DNA from: Polyangiaceae bacterium
Lineage (GTDB): Bacteria > Myxococcota_A > Polyangia > Polyangiales > Polyangiaceae
Assembly: GCA_020633235.1 (NCBI GenBank)
Contig: JACKEA010000002.1
Span: 620,001 to 684,000, forward strand
Direction: 5' to 3'
DNA: 64,000 bases
A program made the translations under genes and the position numbers. Shown piece after piece: positions 33,976 through 43,170 of the stretch (the first letter of the stretch is position 1; each line of letters begins with the position of its first letter). The notes under the pieces were generated by a model. The model ran no database searches. It worked only from the letters and a program-made list of their open reading frames with translations, and was not told the DNA's origin.

Positions 33976-34566
33976 CTATCCCGACGCTTTGCCCCACATT
34001 TCGAAGTCGTCGTCGCTGATCGCGCTGCCCTGAAACGCGCGCGAGAACGCGCCGTGGCCGACAATCCAGAGCTGCTCTCCGCCCAGGCCACGGTACTCGC
34101 AGAACAGCGCCGCGTTCCACGGCGGCGGTTGGGTATCGGCGAGGGCGGCAAGCTCCACCGGCAGCCGTCGCACGCGTTCGTAGCGCACGCCCTTCACCTC
34201 GATGCTGGCGGGGGGCTCATCCGGTAGGTTCGCGGAGACTTCCGTGAGGAGCGCGAGTCGCGCGTCGGGCGGAGGCAACGCGACGACGACGTCCTGATCG
34301 GAGAACAGCACGGCAGCCACGGCTTCGCCGCCCTCGCGCAACAACCACCCCTGCGCAAGCCAGAGCTCGCGGCCGCGCACGCTGATCACGTCGCCGACGT
34401 CCACCCGGAAGCCGGCCTCGGCAAGGCCCGACGACGACTTGGCTGCCGGCTTCGACGGCGCGTCGCCTTCCGGCTTCTCCGGCTTGCGTCTGAGCGCGAG
34501 GCGCGTCCCAATGCCGGCGGCGACGAGACCGCCGCCCACGATCAACGCCGTCAAGATCAGGCTCAC
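33976..34566 (-). CDS. Membrane-anchored protein, possibly DUF4178-like
   Basis: The 196-residue protein has an N-terminal transmembrane helix (SLILTALIVGGGLVAAGIG), a short basic linker, then a beta-rich domain: VGDVISVRGRELWLAQGWLL, AVLFSDQDVVVALPPPDARL and RYERVRRLPVELA. The pattern recalls DUF4178 domains, but I cannot confirm this. The GTG at 34566 is preferred because codons further upstream come from a 41 bp repeat. Both ends of the gene are repeated: the 3' end by 63 bp units, and the start codon region by 41 bp units. Confidence 0.7.
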   Translation of the reverse strand: MSLILTALIVGGGLVAAGIGTRLALRRKPEKPEGDAPSKPAAKSSSGLAEAGFRVDVGDVISVRGRELWLAQGWLLREGGEAVAAVLFSDQDVVVALPPPDARLALLTEVSANLPDEPPASIEVKGVRYERVRRLPVELAALADTQPPPWNAALFCEYRGLGGEQLWIVGHGAFSRAFQGSAISDDDFEMWGKASG

Positions 34567-34686
34567 GACGCACTCCCCATGGTCGACAGCGTAGCGGGCA
34601 GGCTCACGACGCACTTCCCATGGTCGACAGCGTTGCGGGCAAGCTCATGACGCGCTCCCCGTGGTCGACAGCGTTGCGGGCAGGCT
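34561..34686. repeat. 41 bp tandem repeat of the 5' end of the adjacent gene
   Basis: GCTCACGACGCACT-type words start at 34561, 34602, 34643 and 34684. On the minus strand each unit carries GTGAGCCTG or ATGAGCTTG, the start codon region of the gene at 33976-34566. So alternative start-like codons lie upstream at 41 bp steps; 41 is not divisible by 3, so only some are in frame. Confidence 0.88.
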
Positions 34687-34689
34687 CAC

Positions 34690-34850
34690 CGTCGCCTCCA
34701 GTTTCACGCCGTCGCGTTCCGATGCCGTCGCGTCCAGTTTCACGCCGTCGCGTTCCGATGCCGTCGCGGTCAGTTTCACGCCGTCGCGTTCCGATGCCAT
34801 CGCGTCCGGGTTCGCGGCGTCGCGATCCGATCCCGTCGCGCTCAGCCTCA
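34690..34850. repeat. 36 bp tandem repeat next to thiE 3' end
   Basis: GTTTCACGCCGTCGCGTTCC starts at 34701, 34737 and 34773, with a divergent fourth unit near 34809. The unit resembles the thiE end (GCTCAGCCTCACGGCGCGCC), so it may be seeded from it. Confidence 0.85.
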
Positions 34851-35471
34851 CGGCGCGCCTCCCAGCGCGAGGTGAAGAGCGCGCGCCGTCGCTTCCGCCT
34901 GCGCGGGGTCGCGGCCCAAAGCGGCGATCACCGCAGCGGCGTCGGCCAGCGGCGCGATGGACGCCGCACGCGGCGCGTCGATGCCGCCAATGGCAACGAG
35001 GGGTACGCCGTGCGAGCGCGCGGCGCGGGACGCGCGCTCGAGCCCGCCGAGGCCGACCACGTCGTCCGGCTGCGCCTTCGAGCGCGTGGCGAACACCGGC
35101 CCGAAGGCGACGTAGTCCGGCGTCGCCTCGAGCGCCGCGGCGAGCTCGTCCGCCGTGTGTGTCGAGACACCCACGCGCAACGTCGGCGCGAACGCCCGCA
35201 CCTCGGCAACGGGAAGATCTTCTTGCCCCACGTGCACGCCGTCCGTCCCGGCCAGCACGGCGAGATCGGGTCGGTCGTTCGCGAACAGCGGCACACCCTG
35301 CGCGCGACACAGCGGCACGAGGGCGCGCAGCAGCGCGAGGGTCTCGCGCGCTCCGGCCTGTTTGGCGCGCAGCTGCAGCGCCGCCGGGCGCGCGCGCAAC
35401 ACGGCTTCGGCGAACGGGATCAGCTCGGTCCCGAGCGTGTCTTGATCCACGATGGCATACAGGCCGCGCAT
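34848..35471 (-). CDS. thiE: Thiamine phosphate synthase
   Basis: The 207-residue TIM barrel shows ThiE motifs: GLYAIVDQDTL at the start, ALQLRAKQAG (pyrophosphate and base binding), LFANDRPDLAVLAGTDGVHV (metal-binding Asp), GQEDLP, VGVSTHTADEL, YVAFGPVFATRSK and VAIGGIDAPRA. It joins the thiazole and pyrimidine halves to make thiamine phosphate. There is no neighbouring thiamine gene, so it is a lone copy here. Its 3' side is bounded by tandem repeats. Confidence 0.93.
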   Translation of the reverse strand: MRGLYAIVDQDTLGTELIPFAEAVLRARPAALQLRAKQAGARETLALLRALVPLCRAQGVPLFANDRPDLAVLAGTDGVHVGQEDLPVAEVRAFAPTLRVGVSTHTADELAAALEATPDYVAFGPVFATRSKAQPDDVVGLGGLERASRAARSHGVPLVAIGGIDAPRAASIAPLADAAAVIAALGRDPAQAEATARALHLALGGAP

Positions 35472-35537
35472 CGCCCGGGAGACTACGGCGGCGGCGGCCG
35501 TGTGTCAGCTGGACCCGGAATGTGGTAGCCCTGAGGC

Positions 35538-36650
35538 ATGTGGCTGCGGCCAAAAGGGATCGCGTTCTGCGCGGCTGTGTTGGTGGCGTCCGCGGCAGCG
35601 GCGGAAGAGCCCAGCGCCGAAAAGGCCGAGGCAGCGCCGGCGCCGCCAAAGCTCACGCTCTCGGTGCGGGAGCGCGGCCCGCGGCTGCCTTGGGTGATGA
35701 GCATCGAGAACACCGGGGACTCGTCGGCACGGGTGGTCGCCGATCCGCGCCTGCTGTCCTTCGAGGTGAAGGTGCCCGGCAAGCACAAGCCCACCCGCTG
35801 CGAGCTCCCGGCGGACATGTTCCCCAAGAAGGCGGACCATCGCCTGTGGGTGCAGCTCGGTCCCGGAGAGGGTATCGAGCAGTCCTTCGATCCACGTCTG
35901 TACTGCTTCGCCGCCGGCGGCCAGTGGAAGCTCGTGCCGGGCTCGCTGATCACGCCGCGCTTCGGTTGGGATCAGAAGAAGAAGTACACCTGGAAGCGCG
36001 GCAAGAAGGTGCCGGTGAAGCCGTCGGAGCCCTTCGTGGCCCGCGCGGCAGACGGCGACCGGGACGAAGACGAAGCCCCCGACGGTATCAAGGAGCTCGA
36101 CGGACAGCCCTTCGCCCTCAAGTCGAAGTACGCCAAGTGGGCCAAGACGCGCTTGGAAGAGGATCGCAAGCGCAAGCACGACGCACCCATAGAGATGCGC
36201 ATGGCGCAGGGCTCGGATGCCCATGCGGAGCGCACCGCAACGGTCGCCATCAAGCTGAAGAACCGCAGCAAGCACCGCCAGCGTCTGTACTTCCGGCGGG
36301 AGCTCGTGAGCTTCGAGGTGATGGGGCCGGATGGCCTCACCAACTGCGACGCGCAGCCCGATCTACGCGCACCGGATCCGCAAGCGTTCCTCAGCCTCGC
36401 ACCGGGCCGCACCATGACCATCACCAGCCGCCTGGTGGAGCTGTGTCCAACGGGCACCTTCGGTCGCCCCGGCCTGTACTTGGTGCACGCCCGACTGGAC
36501 GCCGCGGAGGACGGCTCGGACTTCGGTCTCGACGCCTTCACCGGACGCCTGTTCTCCGAGCAGCCGGCCACCATCCGCATTCGCAGTGGAGATCTCCCCT
36601 TCCTCAAGCGGCGCGTGATGCACCGCTACGTGGCCAAGAAGGACGAGTGA
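35538..36650 (+). CDS. Secreted protein with two similar beta domains, unknown function
   Basis: The 370-residue product has a signal peptide (GIAFCAAVLVASAAAAEE). Two similar halves follow: LSVRERGPRLPWVMSIENTG with LLSFEVKVPGKHKPTRCELP, and VAIKLKNRSKHRQRLYFRRE with LVSFEVMGPDGLTNCDAQP. Each half has a Cys pair and ends near ALAPGRT or LGPGEG, so the protein looks like two Ig-like beta domains joined by a charged linker. I do not recognise a family. Its stop overlaps the next start (TGATG), so the following lipoprotein is coupled. Confidence 0.78.
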   Translation: MWLRPKGIAFCAAVLVASAAAAEEPSAEKAEAAPAPPKLTLSVRERGPRLPWVMSIENTGDSSARVVADPRLLSFEVKVPGKHKPTRCELPADMFPKKADHRLWVQLGPGEGIEQSFDPRLYCFAAGGQWKLVPGSLITPRFGWDQKKKYTWKRGKKVPVKPSEPFVARAADGDRDEDEAPDGIKELDGQPFALKSKYAKWAKTRLEEDRKRKHDAPIEMRMAQGSDAHAERTATVAIKLKNRSKHRQRLYFRRELVSFEVMGPDGLTNCDAQPDLRAPDPQAFLSLAPGRTMTITSRLVELCPTGTFGRPGLYLVHARLDAAEDGSDFGLDAFTGRLFSEQPATIRIRSGDLPFLKRRVMHRYVAKKDE

Positions 36651-37309
36651 TGTCGCGCGCGGCCGTGCTCGTCGCCGTGCTGCTCTCCGCCTGCGGGGGC
36701 TCCACTTCGGCCAACGGCTCGGGAGGCACTGCGGGCAGCGCGGGCACTGCGGGCACTGCGGGCACTGCGGGCACCGCGGGCACGGGCGGCGGCTTGGATC
36801 CGGAGTGCACCTCGGACGCCGACTGCGCGCTGTTCTCCGATTGTTGCAGCTGCCTCGCGTACCCCGCCACGCACAAGCCGCCACCCGGGTGCGACGCGAT
36901 GTGCGCCATCGACCAGTGCGCGTCCCTCGGCATCTCCAAAGACACGATGCACTGCACCGCCGGCCGTTGCGTCGCCGGCTTCGAGTGCGATCACAATCAG
37001 GCAGCGTGCGAGTCGCTTCCACCCCAGTGTCCCGCGGGACAAACGGCCAGCGTGAACGGCGCTTGCTGGGGCCCGTGCGTGGACGAGCTCGAGTGCGCCC
37101 GCGTCACCAGCTGCGCCGACTGCACCGGCACGTTGAACACCTGCGTGACGCGCGCCGGCGATCCGGGGTCCACCGCCCACTGCGTGGACATACCCAAGGG
37201 CTGCGAAGGCTCCGTGAGCTGCGCCTGCATGGGACAGAACGTGTGCACCGGTGCCTTCGACTCCTGCTCCGACGCCAGCGGCCTGGTGTGCGACTGCCCC
37301 GCCTGCTGA
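36650..37309 (+). CDS. Cys-rich lipoprotein with Gly-Thr-Ala linker
   Basis: The 219-residue product has a short lipoprotein signal with LLSAC, a linker of repeated GTA units (encoded by 9 bp tandem repeats near 36730-36785), and a C-terminal domain with about 24 cysteines, many paired (CTSDADCALFSDCCSCLA, CVDELECARVTSCADC, CACMGQNVC). It should be a disulfide-stabilised surface lipoprotein. Function is not evident. The start ATG overlaps the stop of the upstream gene. Confidence 0.82.
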   Translation: MSRAAVLVAVLLSACGGSTSANGSGGTAGSAGTAGTAGTAGTAGTGGGLDPECTSDADCALFSDCCSCLAYPATHKPPPGCDAMCAIDQCASLGISKDTMHCTAGRCVAGFECDHNQAACESLPPQCPAGQTASVNGACWGPCVDELECARVTSCADCTGTLNTCVTRAGDPGSTAHCVDIPKGCEGSVSCACMGQNVCTGAFDSCSDASGLVCDCPAC

Positions 37310-37316
37310 GCGCCAC

Positions 37317-37955
37317 GTGGACATCCTGTACCAAGACGACCACGTGCTCGTGGTGAACAAGCCGTCGGGCCTGGCTGTGCATCGCGGCTGGGCGCGGGAT
37401 CGCGTGACCGCCGTGGGCCTCGCTGGTCGCCTGGCGAAGCGCCACGTGTCGCCGGTGCATCGCTTGGATCGCGGAACCAGCGGCGTGTTGCTGTTCGCCT
37501 TCGCTCCGGAAATCGTGCGCACGCTGCAGGCGTCCTTTGCCGAAGGCATCCACCGCGTGTACTGGGCGCTGGTGCGCGGTCCTGCGCCGGAGCACGAAGT
37601 CGTGGATCACCCGATCCCGCGGCGCCCCGGTGGTCCGCGAGTGGACGCCATCACCGAGATCCGCCTGCTCGGACGCTTCGAGCGCTACTCCCTGGTGGAA
37701 GCGCGACCGCGCACCGGTCGCCTCCATCAGGTGCGGCGCCACCTCAAGCATTTGAGCCTGCCCATCATCGGCGACAGCAAGTACGGCAAGAGCGAGCACA
37801 ATCGTCTACTGCGAGATCGCTTCGGCCTCGCTCGGCTCGCCTTGCACGCAAAGAGCCTCGACGTTCCCCACCCCGTTCGCGACGAGCGCCTGCACGTGGA
37901 AGCGCCGATCCCCGAGGACCTCGCGGGGCCTCTCCGGGCCATGGGTTTGTTGTAG
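37317..37955 (+). CDS. RluA-family pseudouridine synthase (TruC-like)
   Basis: The 212-residue protein lacks the N-terminal S4 domain and fits the short TruC type. Catalytic Asp lies in HRLDRGTSGVLLFA (near residue 49). Other family blocks are LYQDDHVLVVNKPSGLAVHR, YWALVRG, RTGRLHQVRRHLKHL and PIIGDSKYG. TruC modifies U65 of some tRNAs; the exact target here is inferred. The GTG start is 8 bases after the lipoprotein stop. The last three codons and stop (GGTTTGTTGTAG) lie inside a gene-end element. Confidence 0.9.
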   Translation: MDILYQDDHVLVVNKPSGLAVHRGWARDRVTAVGLAGRLAKRHVSPVHRLDRGTSGVLLFAFAPEIVRTLQASFAEGIHRVYWALVRGPAPEHEVVDHPIPRRPGGPRVDAITEIRLLGRFERYSLVEARPRTGRLHQVRRHLKHLSLPIIGDSKYGKSEHNRLLRDRFGLARLALHAKSLDVPHPVRDERLHVEAPIPEDLAGPLRAMGLL

Positions 37956-37973
37956 CGCCGCGGAAACACCGCG
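37946..37973 (+). repeat. TTGTYGG-box gene-end element overlapping a stop codon
   Basis: TTTGTTGTAGCGCCGCGG followed by AAACA and CCGCG. The box contains the TAG stop of the RluA-family gene, so the element either evolved with or was inserted into the gene end. Confidence 0.75.
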
Positions 37974-37984
37974 TCGCAGTGTGC

Positions 37985-38320
37985 GTCGCGGATGCGGAGA
38001 CGGTTGCGGACGCGGGGGCGGACGCGGGGGCGGGCGCGGATGCGGATGCGGATGCGGGCGCGGGAGCGGGCGCGGTTGCGGGGGCGGGGGCGGATGCGGA
38101 TGCGGATGCGGATGCGGGCGCGGGTGCGGATGCGGGTGCGGGCGCGGGTGCGGATGCGGATGCGGGCGCGGATGCGGATGCGGGGCGCGGGGGCGGATGC
38201 GCGGGGGCGGGGGGCGCGGGCGGATGCGGATGCGGATGCGCGCGGATGCGGGCGCGGCGAGCCAATTGTCCGCGCGGGGGCGGATGCGGATGGCGGATGC
38301 GGATGCGGATGCGGGACGAT
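37985..38320. repeat. GCGGAT/GCGGGC hexamer array
   Basis: More than 40 hexamers of the type GCGGAT, GCGGGC, GCGGGG and GCGGAC follow the RluA-family gene. The first array words (GCGAGCCAATTGTCCGCG at 38257) appear within its right part. No gene is expected. Confidence 0.88.
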
Positions 38321-40865
38321 GCGGGCGCAGTCGGCCAAGTGCGGATGCGCTCCGAACGGATGCGCGCAGCGGGGGCAGGCGTCAGATGCGGGCAATTGTC
38401 GCGCGCGCCGGATCCCGTCCTCCCATGCGACTTCGTTCGTTCTGACGAACATTTCCCCGCGGTAGATTCGGCGCACGAGCCAATTGTCGCGTCGGGATGC
38501 CAAGCCAATTGTCCGCGTCAGGACGGCGAGCGTTGGCGAAGCGTCGGCGCGACTTCGCTCAGCGAAGTCGTGGGCAACGAGCCAAGCCCTGTGCCGCGTC
38601 AGAGCGCGCCAGCCAATTGTCCGCGTACCTGCGACCACCACTGTCGCTCCAAACGTGACGCGAGGCCCGGACGTCACCCGCGCCAGCGCGGATCGTGCAA
38701 CTTGGACAACCGAGCCGCCCAGCGACCATTGGACGCGTCGGCCTGACGATGCAACGTCACGCCAATTGTCCGCGTCGGACCAGGACAACCGAGCCAATTG
38801 TCACGCCGACCAATTGTCCGCGTCACCCGCGCCCGCGGACAACGACCAACAATTGTCGCGTCGCTGCGACCAAACGTCGCTATGAGGCTCCGGAGCGTCA
38901 CGTCACCGCGCCAGCGCGGGTCGTGTCTTCCAACGACAATTGTCCGAGCCAATTGTCCGCGCCATGTCACCCGCGCCAGCGTCGGATGCCAAGCCAATTG
39001 TCCAATTGTCGAGGCGGACGACCCGCGACGCGCGGCAGGACGCCAATTGTCCGCGTCCCTGCGACCAACACTGTCGCTCCAAGCCTGACGTGAGGCCTGA
39101 ACGTCACCCGCGCCAGCGCGGATCGCTTGACAACCAGAGCCAATTGTCCGCGTCGGGATGCCAAGCCAATTGTCCGTCAGGACAACGAGCCAATTGTCCG
39201 CGTCCCTGCGACCAACACTGTCGCTCCAAACCCGACGTGAGGCCAATTGTCACCCGCGCCAGCGCGGATCGTGTCTTGGACAACGAGCCAATTGTCGCGC
39301 CAGGACAACGAACGCCAATTGTCCGCGTCAGCGACCACACTGTCCGGATGTCGGGACGGCCGCGCCAATTGTCCGCGTGTCGCTTGGCCACGTCAAGCGC
39401 GGAGGCCAGAACGTCACCCGCCCAGCGCGGGATCGTGCCAATTGAGCCAATTGTCCGCGTCCGCCGCGCCAGATGCCGCGCCAGACCAACACTGTCCGCG
39501 TCCTGCGACCAACACTGTCGCTCCAAACCCGACGTGAGGCCCGAACGTCACCCGCGCCAGCGCGGATCGTGTCTTGGACAACGAGCCAATTGTCCGCGTC
39601 AGGATGCCAAGCCAATTGTCCGCGCCAGGACAACCGACCATTGTCCGTCCCTGCGTCCACGTCGCTCAAACCCGACGTGAGGCCAATTGTCCGCGCCAGC
39701 GCTCGTGTCTTGGACACCAACACTGTCGCTCCAAACCCGATGTGAGGCCCGAACGTCACCCGCGCCAGCGCGGGTCGTGTCTTGGACAACGAGCCAATTG
39801 TCCGCGTCGGGATGCCAAGCCAATTGTCCGCGCCAGGACGACCACTCCGGATGTCCGCGTCGGGACGGCCAAGCCAATTGTCCGCGTACCTGCGACCACC
39901 ACTGTCGCTCCAAACCCGACGTGAGGCCCGAACGTCACCCGCGCCAGCGCGGGTCGTGTCTTGGACAACGAGCCAATTGTCCGCGTCGGGATGCCAAGCC
40001 AATTGTCCGCGCCAGGACGACCACTCCGGATGTCCGCGTCGGGACGGCCAAGCCAATTGTCCGCGTACCTGCGACCACCACTGTCGCTTTAAACCCGACG
40101 CCAGAGACCCGCGCCGCGCGGGACGCCAATTGTCCGCGGCAGGACGCCCGCGGCAGGACGCCAATTGTCCGCGTACCTGCGACCAACACTGTCGCTCCAA
40201 ACCCGACCTGAGGCCAGAACGTCACCCGCGCCAGCGCGGATCGTGGCTTGGACAACGAGCCAATTGTCCGCGTCGGGATGCCAAGCCAATTGTCCGCGTC
40301 GGGATGCCAAGCCAATTGTCCGCGCCAGGACAACCGAGCCAATTGTCCGCGTACCTGCGACCAACACTGTCGCTCCAAACCCGACCTGAGGCCCGAACGT
40401 CACCCGCGCCAGCGCGGGTCGTGTCTTGGACAACGAGCCAATTGTCCGCGCCAGGATGCCAAGCCAATTGTCCGCGCCAGGACGACCACTCCGGATGTCC
40501 GCGTCGGGACGGCCAAGCCAATTGTCCGCGTACCTGCGACCACCACTGTCGCTTTAAACCCGACCTGAGGCCAGAACGTCACCCGCGCCAGCGCGGATCG
40601 TGGCTTGGACAACCGAGCCAATTGTCCGCGGCGGGACGCCCACGCCAGATGCCGCGGCGGGACGCCCACGCCAATTGTCCGCGTCCCTGCGACCAACACG
40701 GTCGCTCCAAGCCTGACGTGAGGCCTGAACGTCACCCGCGCCAGCGCGGATCGTGGCTTGGACAACGAGCCAATTGTCCGCGTCGGGATGCCAAGCCAAT
40801 TGTCCGCGTCGGGACGGCCACGCCGGATGTCCGCGTCGGGATGCCAAGCCAACTGTCCGCGACGC
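38256..40865. repeat. Satellite-like array of GAGCCAATTGTCCGCG words with higher-order units
   Basis: By eye about 45 CAATTG sites occur in 2.6 kb, nearly all inside the word (GAG/AAG)CCAATTGTCCGCG. From about 39540 the words sit in a higher-order unit of roughly 175-185 bp: CGTCACCCGCGCCAGCGCGG, then TCTTGGACAACGAGCCAATTG, GGGATGCCAAGCCAATTGTC, GACCACTCCGGATGTCCGCG, TGCGACCACCACTGTCGCT and AACCCGACGTGAGGCC. Units start near 39547, 39754, 39934, 40213, 40398, 40577 and 40730. A partial terminal-repeat element (GTTCTGACGAACATTTCCCC) is at 38438-38457. Long ORFs across it are repeats only. Confidence 0.9.
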
Positions 40866-40889
40866 TGGATGGCGCGGAACGTGCGTGTT

Positions 40890-42244
40890 TCAGCGCGGGG
40901 AGCGGTAGACGTCCCAGTCGGCGTCGTCGGGATCTCCGTCGGAGGAGAAGTACAGCGTGCAGGCGGTGGGATCGAGGGACGGCGTGCCGAGGGCGAAGTC
41001 CGTCTTGCCCAGCGACTGCTCGAGGGCCGTGCGCACGCTGGCGAGCTCCACGGCGTCCGCCAAGGGAAGCCCCGTCGCGGGATCCAGGTACGCGAAGTAC
41101 AGGCTGCGCTTGCCGCCGTTGAGGGGCACGTTGCAGTTCGGCCCCACGCGCCGTGGTGAGCTGAACAGCAGCAGCGTGCCGTCCGGCGTGACCCAGGGCT
41201 CGAGATCTTCGTCGCTCGCGGCGCATCCGCCGGGAAGCGTCACAGCGACCTTTTGCGCCTGCCCGCCGGTGACGGCCCAGGTGTAGAGCCCCGGCTGGGC
41301 GCGATCGCTGCTCCAGAACAGCCGCGCGGGCGTGGCCTGGTGCGCGTAGGCCACGTGGTAGTCGTTGCCGCCGGCGTTGACCGGCGCCGCCAGCACGGAT
41401 GGCGAGCCCGCGCCCTGGAACAGCGGCGTGGACATGATCTGTTGCTTGCCGTTGCGGTCACTGTCCATCAGCAGGAACAAGCTCGCGGCAGCGGTGCCGC
41501 TCACGGGCTCGACGGCACCTGCCGGCACGAGCAGCGGGCCGGACTCGTTCTCCCCCGGGTAGTTCACGAAGTTCCCCAGGTCCGTGACCAGGCTCGCGAA
41601 GTCCGCGCCCTGCTGCACACCGGTGAGGAAGTCCGTGTGGGTGGGCGAGGTCGGCGGGACGCCCTGGGTGAGCACGACGCGCGTGGAGGAGCCGTCCGCC
41701 GCCAACCGGGGGAAGCGTTGGTTCGTGCCGGAGCCGCTGTCCGACAAGCTCGTCACCTTGGTGACGTCGCCGAACACGAGCAGACTGACGTCGTAGCAAG
41801 AGACGCAGCTCTGCTTGCACGCGTGCCAGTACTCGCCCACGGCGCAGCCGGCATCCGGCGGCGGCGCGGTGCAGGCGGACGCGTCGTAACCGGGAGGCGC
41901 GTCGGCCTGGGCGTCCGCCGGCGCGCCGCCGCCGCCGTCGAGGGACGCATCCACGCCGGCGTCCCCGCGCTGCCCGCGACGCCGCCGGTGCCCGCGGTGC
42001 CGCCCGTACCCGCGCTGCCGCCGGTGCCCGCCGTGCCGGCCGTGCCCGCGCTGCCGCCGGTCCCCGAGCTTCCGCCCGTGGCGCCATTGCCGCCGCTGCC
42101 GGCGCCTCCGCCGAGCCCGCCCGTCGCGCCGCTGCCCGCGGCGCCCCGGCGGCGGGCCCCCGTGCCGCTGCCGTCCTGGGCGCACGCGCCGATGAGAGCG
42201 AGCGTCGTGCACGCGACGCAGCCGAAGAGAGTCGAAAAGCGCAT
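40890..42244 (-). CDS. Frameshifted lipoprotein with a TolB/PD40-like domain
   Basis: The reading starts at 42244 with a lipoprotein signal (LFGCVACTTLALIGAC) and a Gly/Ala/Thr/Ser repeat linker, but that frame stops at 41753. The frame that continues at about 41965 encodes DAGVDASLDGGG, a Cys-containing segment (CAVGEYWHACKQSCVSC) and a beta-rich domain with PD40/TolB-like strands (FWSSDRAQPGLYTW, LYFSSDGDPDDADWDVYRSP). One extra G at the GGGG run complementary to 41963-41966 would join the frames. It may be a sequencing error, a pseudogene or a phase-variable gene. Confidence 0.75.
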
Positions 42245-42286
42245 GGGCGAAGTATCGACGAGAGCGTGATCCAGCTCAAGCGCGAC

Positions 42287-42320
42287 GGTACGCCGCGGTG
42301 TTTCCGCGGCGTACCGACAT
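42287..42320. repeat. TTGTYGG-box gene-end element, perfect 12 bp hairpin
   Basis: GGTACGCCGCGG-TGTTT-CCGCGGCGTACC is a perfect 12 bp stem with a 5-base loop, followed by GACAT. On the minus strand it starts 6 bases after the stop of the PHA-system gene (ATGTCGGTACGCC). It is the best-formed copy of the family. Confidence 0.85.
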
Positions 42321-42325
42321 CCCCA

Positions 42326-42643
42326 TCAAGATCGGGGCAGGTCCGCGGGCGGGGTGCTCGGATTCAAGTACTTGTCGAGCTTCGCACCCAGGTAGTCCTT
42401 GGCCTTGCCCCGCCACAGCATGCCAGGGTCCTTGCCCTCGAAGCGCACCTTGCCGGGAGCGAGGATCACGCTGCCCTCCACCGTGACGACCATGTAGCGA
42501 CCGGTGATGGTCGCCTTGTCCGGCCCCGACCAGCTCACCGTCATGCCGTGCTTGTTCGCAAAGTAGTCACCGAGCGCCTTCATGCGCTCCCGCGCGTCGT
42601 CGTCCGAAAAAGAATGGTCCCGTTCGATCACCATGCTGGCCAT
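42326..42643 (-). CDS. Polyhydroxyalkanoic acid system family protein
   Basis: The 105-residue protein matches the small PHA granule-region family: MVIERDHSFSDDDARERMKA at the start, then DYFANKHGMTVSWSGPDKA, GRYMVVTVEGSVILAPG and a helical end LGAKLDKYL. Members are often found near polyhydroxyalkanoate genes and may associate with granules; none of those genes is in this window. It is divergent from the CoA-binding protein, with 34 bases between starts. Confidence 0.85.
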   Translation of the reverse strand: MASMVIERDHSFSDDDARERMKALGDYFANKHGMTVSWSGPDKATITGRYMVVTVEGSVILAPGKVRFEGKDPGMLWRGKAKDYLGAKLDKYLNPSTPPADLPRS

Positions 42644-42677
42644 GCGCAGCGAATATCACCTTTACGGCGGCGCCTCC

Positions 42678-43133
42678 ATGCATCACCTTGCCAGCATGCC
42701 GGAGCTGCTCACGGACCAGGAAGCCTGCAGGGCGCTGGAGCGTGCCCGCACCATCGCGGTGATCGGCGCGCATTTCGAGCGCAGCCGAGCAGCTTGCTAC
42801 GTGCCGGAGTATCTGCACGAGCAGGGCTATCGCATCTTGCCGGTCAACCCGCGGCTGGTCGGACAAACGCTGTGGGGACAGCCCGTGGTCGCGAACATCA
42901 CCCAGCTGACGGAGCCGGTGGATCTGGTGGACGTGTTCCGGCGCTCGGCGGACGTGTCCGGGCACGTGGACGAGATCCTCAGCCTGAGCCCGCTGCCCAA
43001 GACGGTGTGGTTCCAGCTCGGGATCGTGAACGACGCGGCGGCAGCGCGGCTCTCCGACGCCGGCATCGACGTGGTGCAGGACCGCTGCACCCTGGCGGAT
43101 CATCGTCGCTTCGGCCTGCGCCCCATCGGCTGA
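42678..43133 (+). CDS. CoA-binding domain protein (YccU type)
   Basis: The protein of about 151 residues has the Rossmann-like CoA-binding fold: ARTIAVIGAHFERSRAACYV, YLHEQGYRILPVNPR, DLVDVFRRSADVSGHVDEIL and VWFQLGIVNDAAAARL, ending VVQDRCTLADHRRFG. These small proteins bind CoA or a nucleotide; their job is not settled. ATG at 42678 or 42696 is possible; both precede PELLTDQEACRALERA. It is divergent from the PHA-system gene. Confidence 0.87.
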   Translation: MHHLASMPELLTDQEACRALERARTIAVIGAHFERSRAACYVPEYLHEQGYRILPVNPRLVGQTLWGQPVVANITQLTEPVDLVDVFRRSADVSGHVDEILSLSPLPKTVWFQLGIVNDAAAARLSDAGIDVVQDRCTLADHRRFGLRPIG

Positions 43134-43170
43134 CTTGCAGCGGCGGCGGTGCGGTCGTACCTCGCTCGCC

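Noticed and set aside
38256..40865. Possible CRISPR array
   Set aside because: Repeats are short (15-17 bp), spacing is irregular, the DNA between words is itself repeated, and no cas gene is present.
38256..40865. DNA uptake signal sequences
   Set aside because: Such signals are dispersed singly through genes and intergenic DNA; here the words are clustered in arrays only.
39782..41122. Long plus-strand open frame through the satellite array
   Set aside because: It is made of repeat translations and runs into the lipoprotein gene on the other strand; GC-rich repeats keep frames open by chance.
42287..42320. Classical intrinsic terminator
   Set aside because: The hairpin is strong but no T run follows on either strand; kept instead as part of the gene-end element family.
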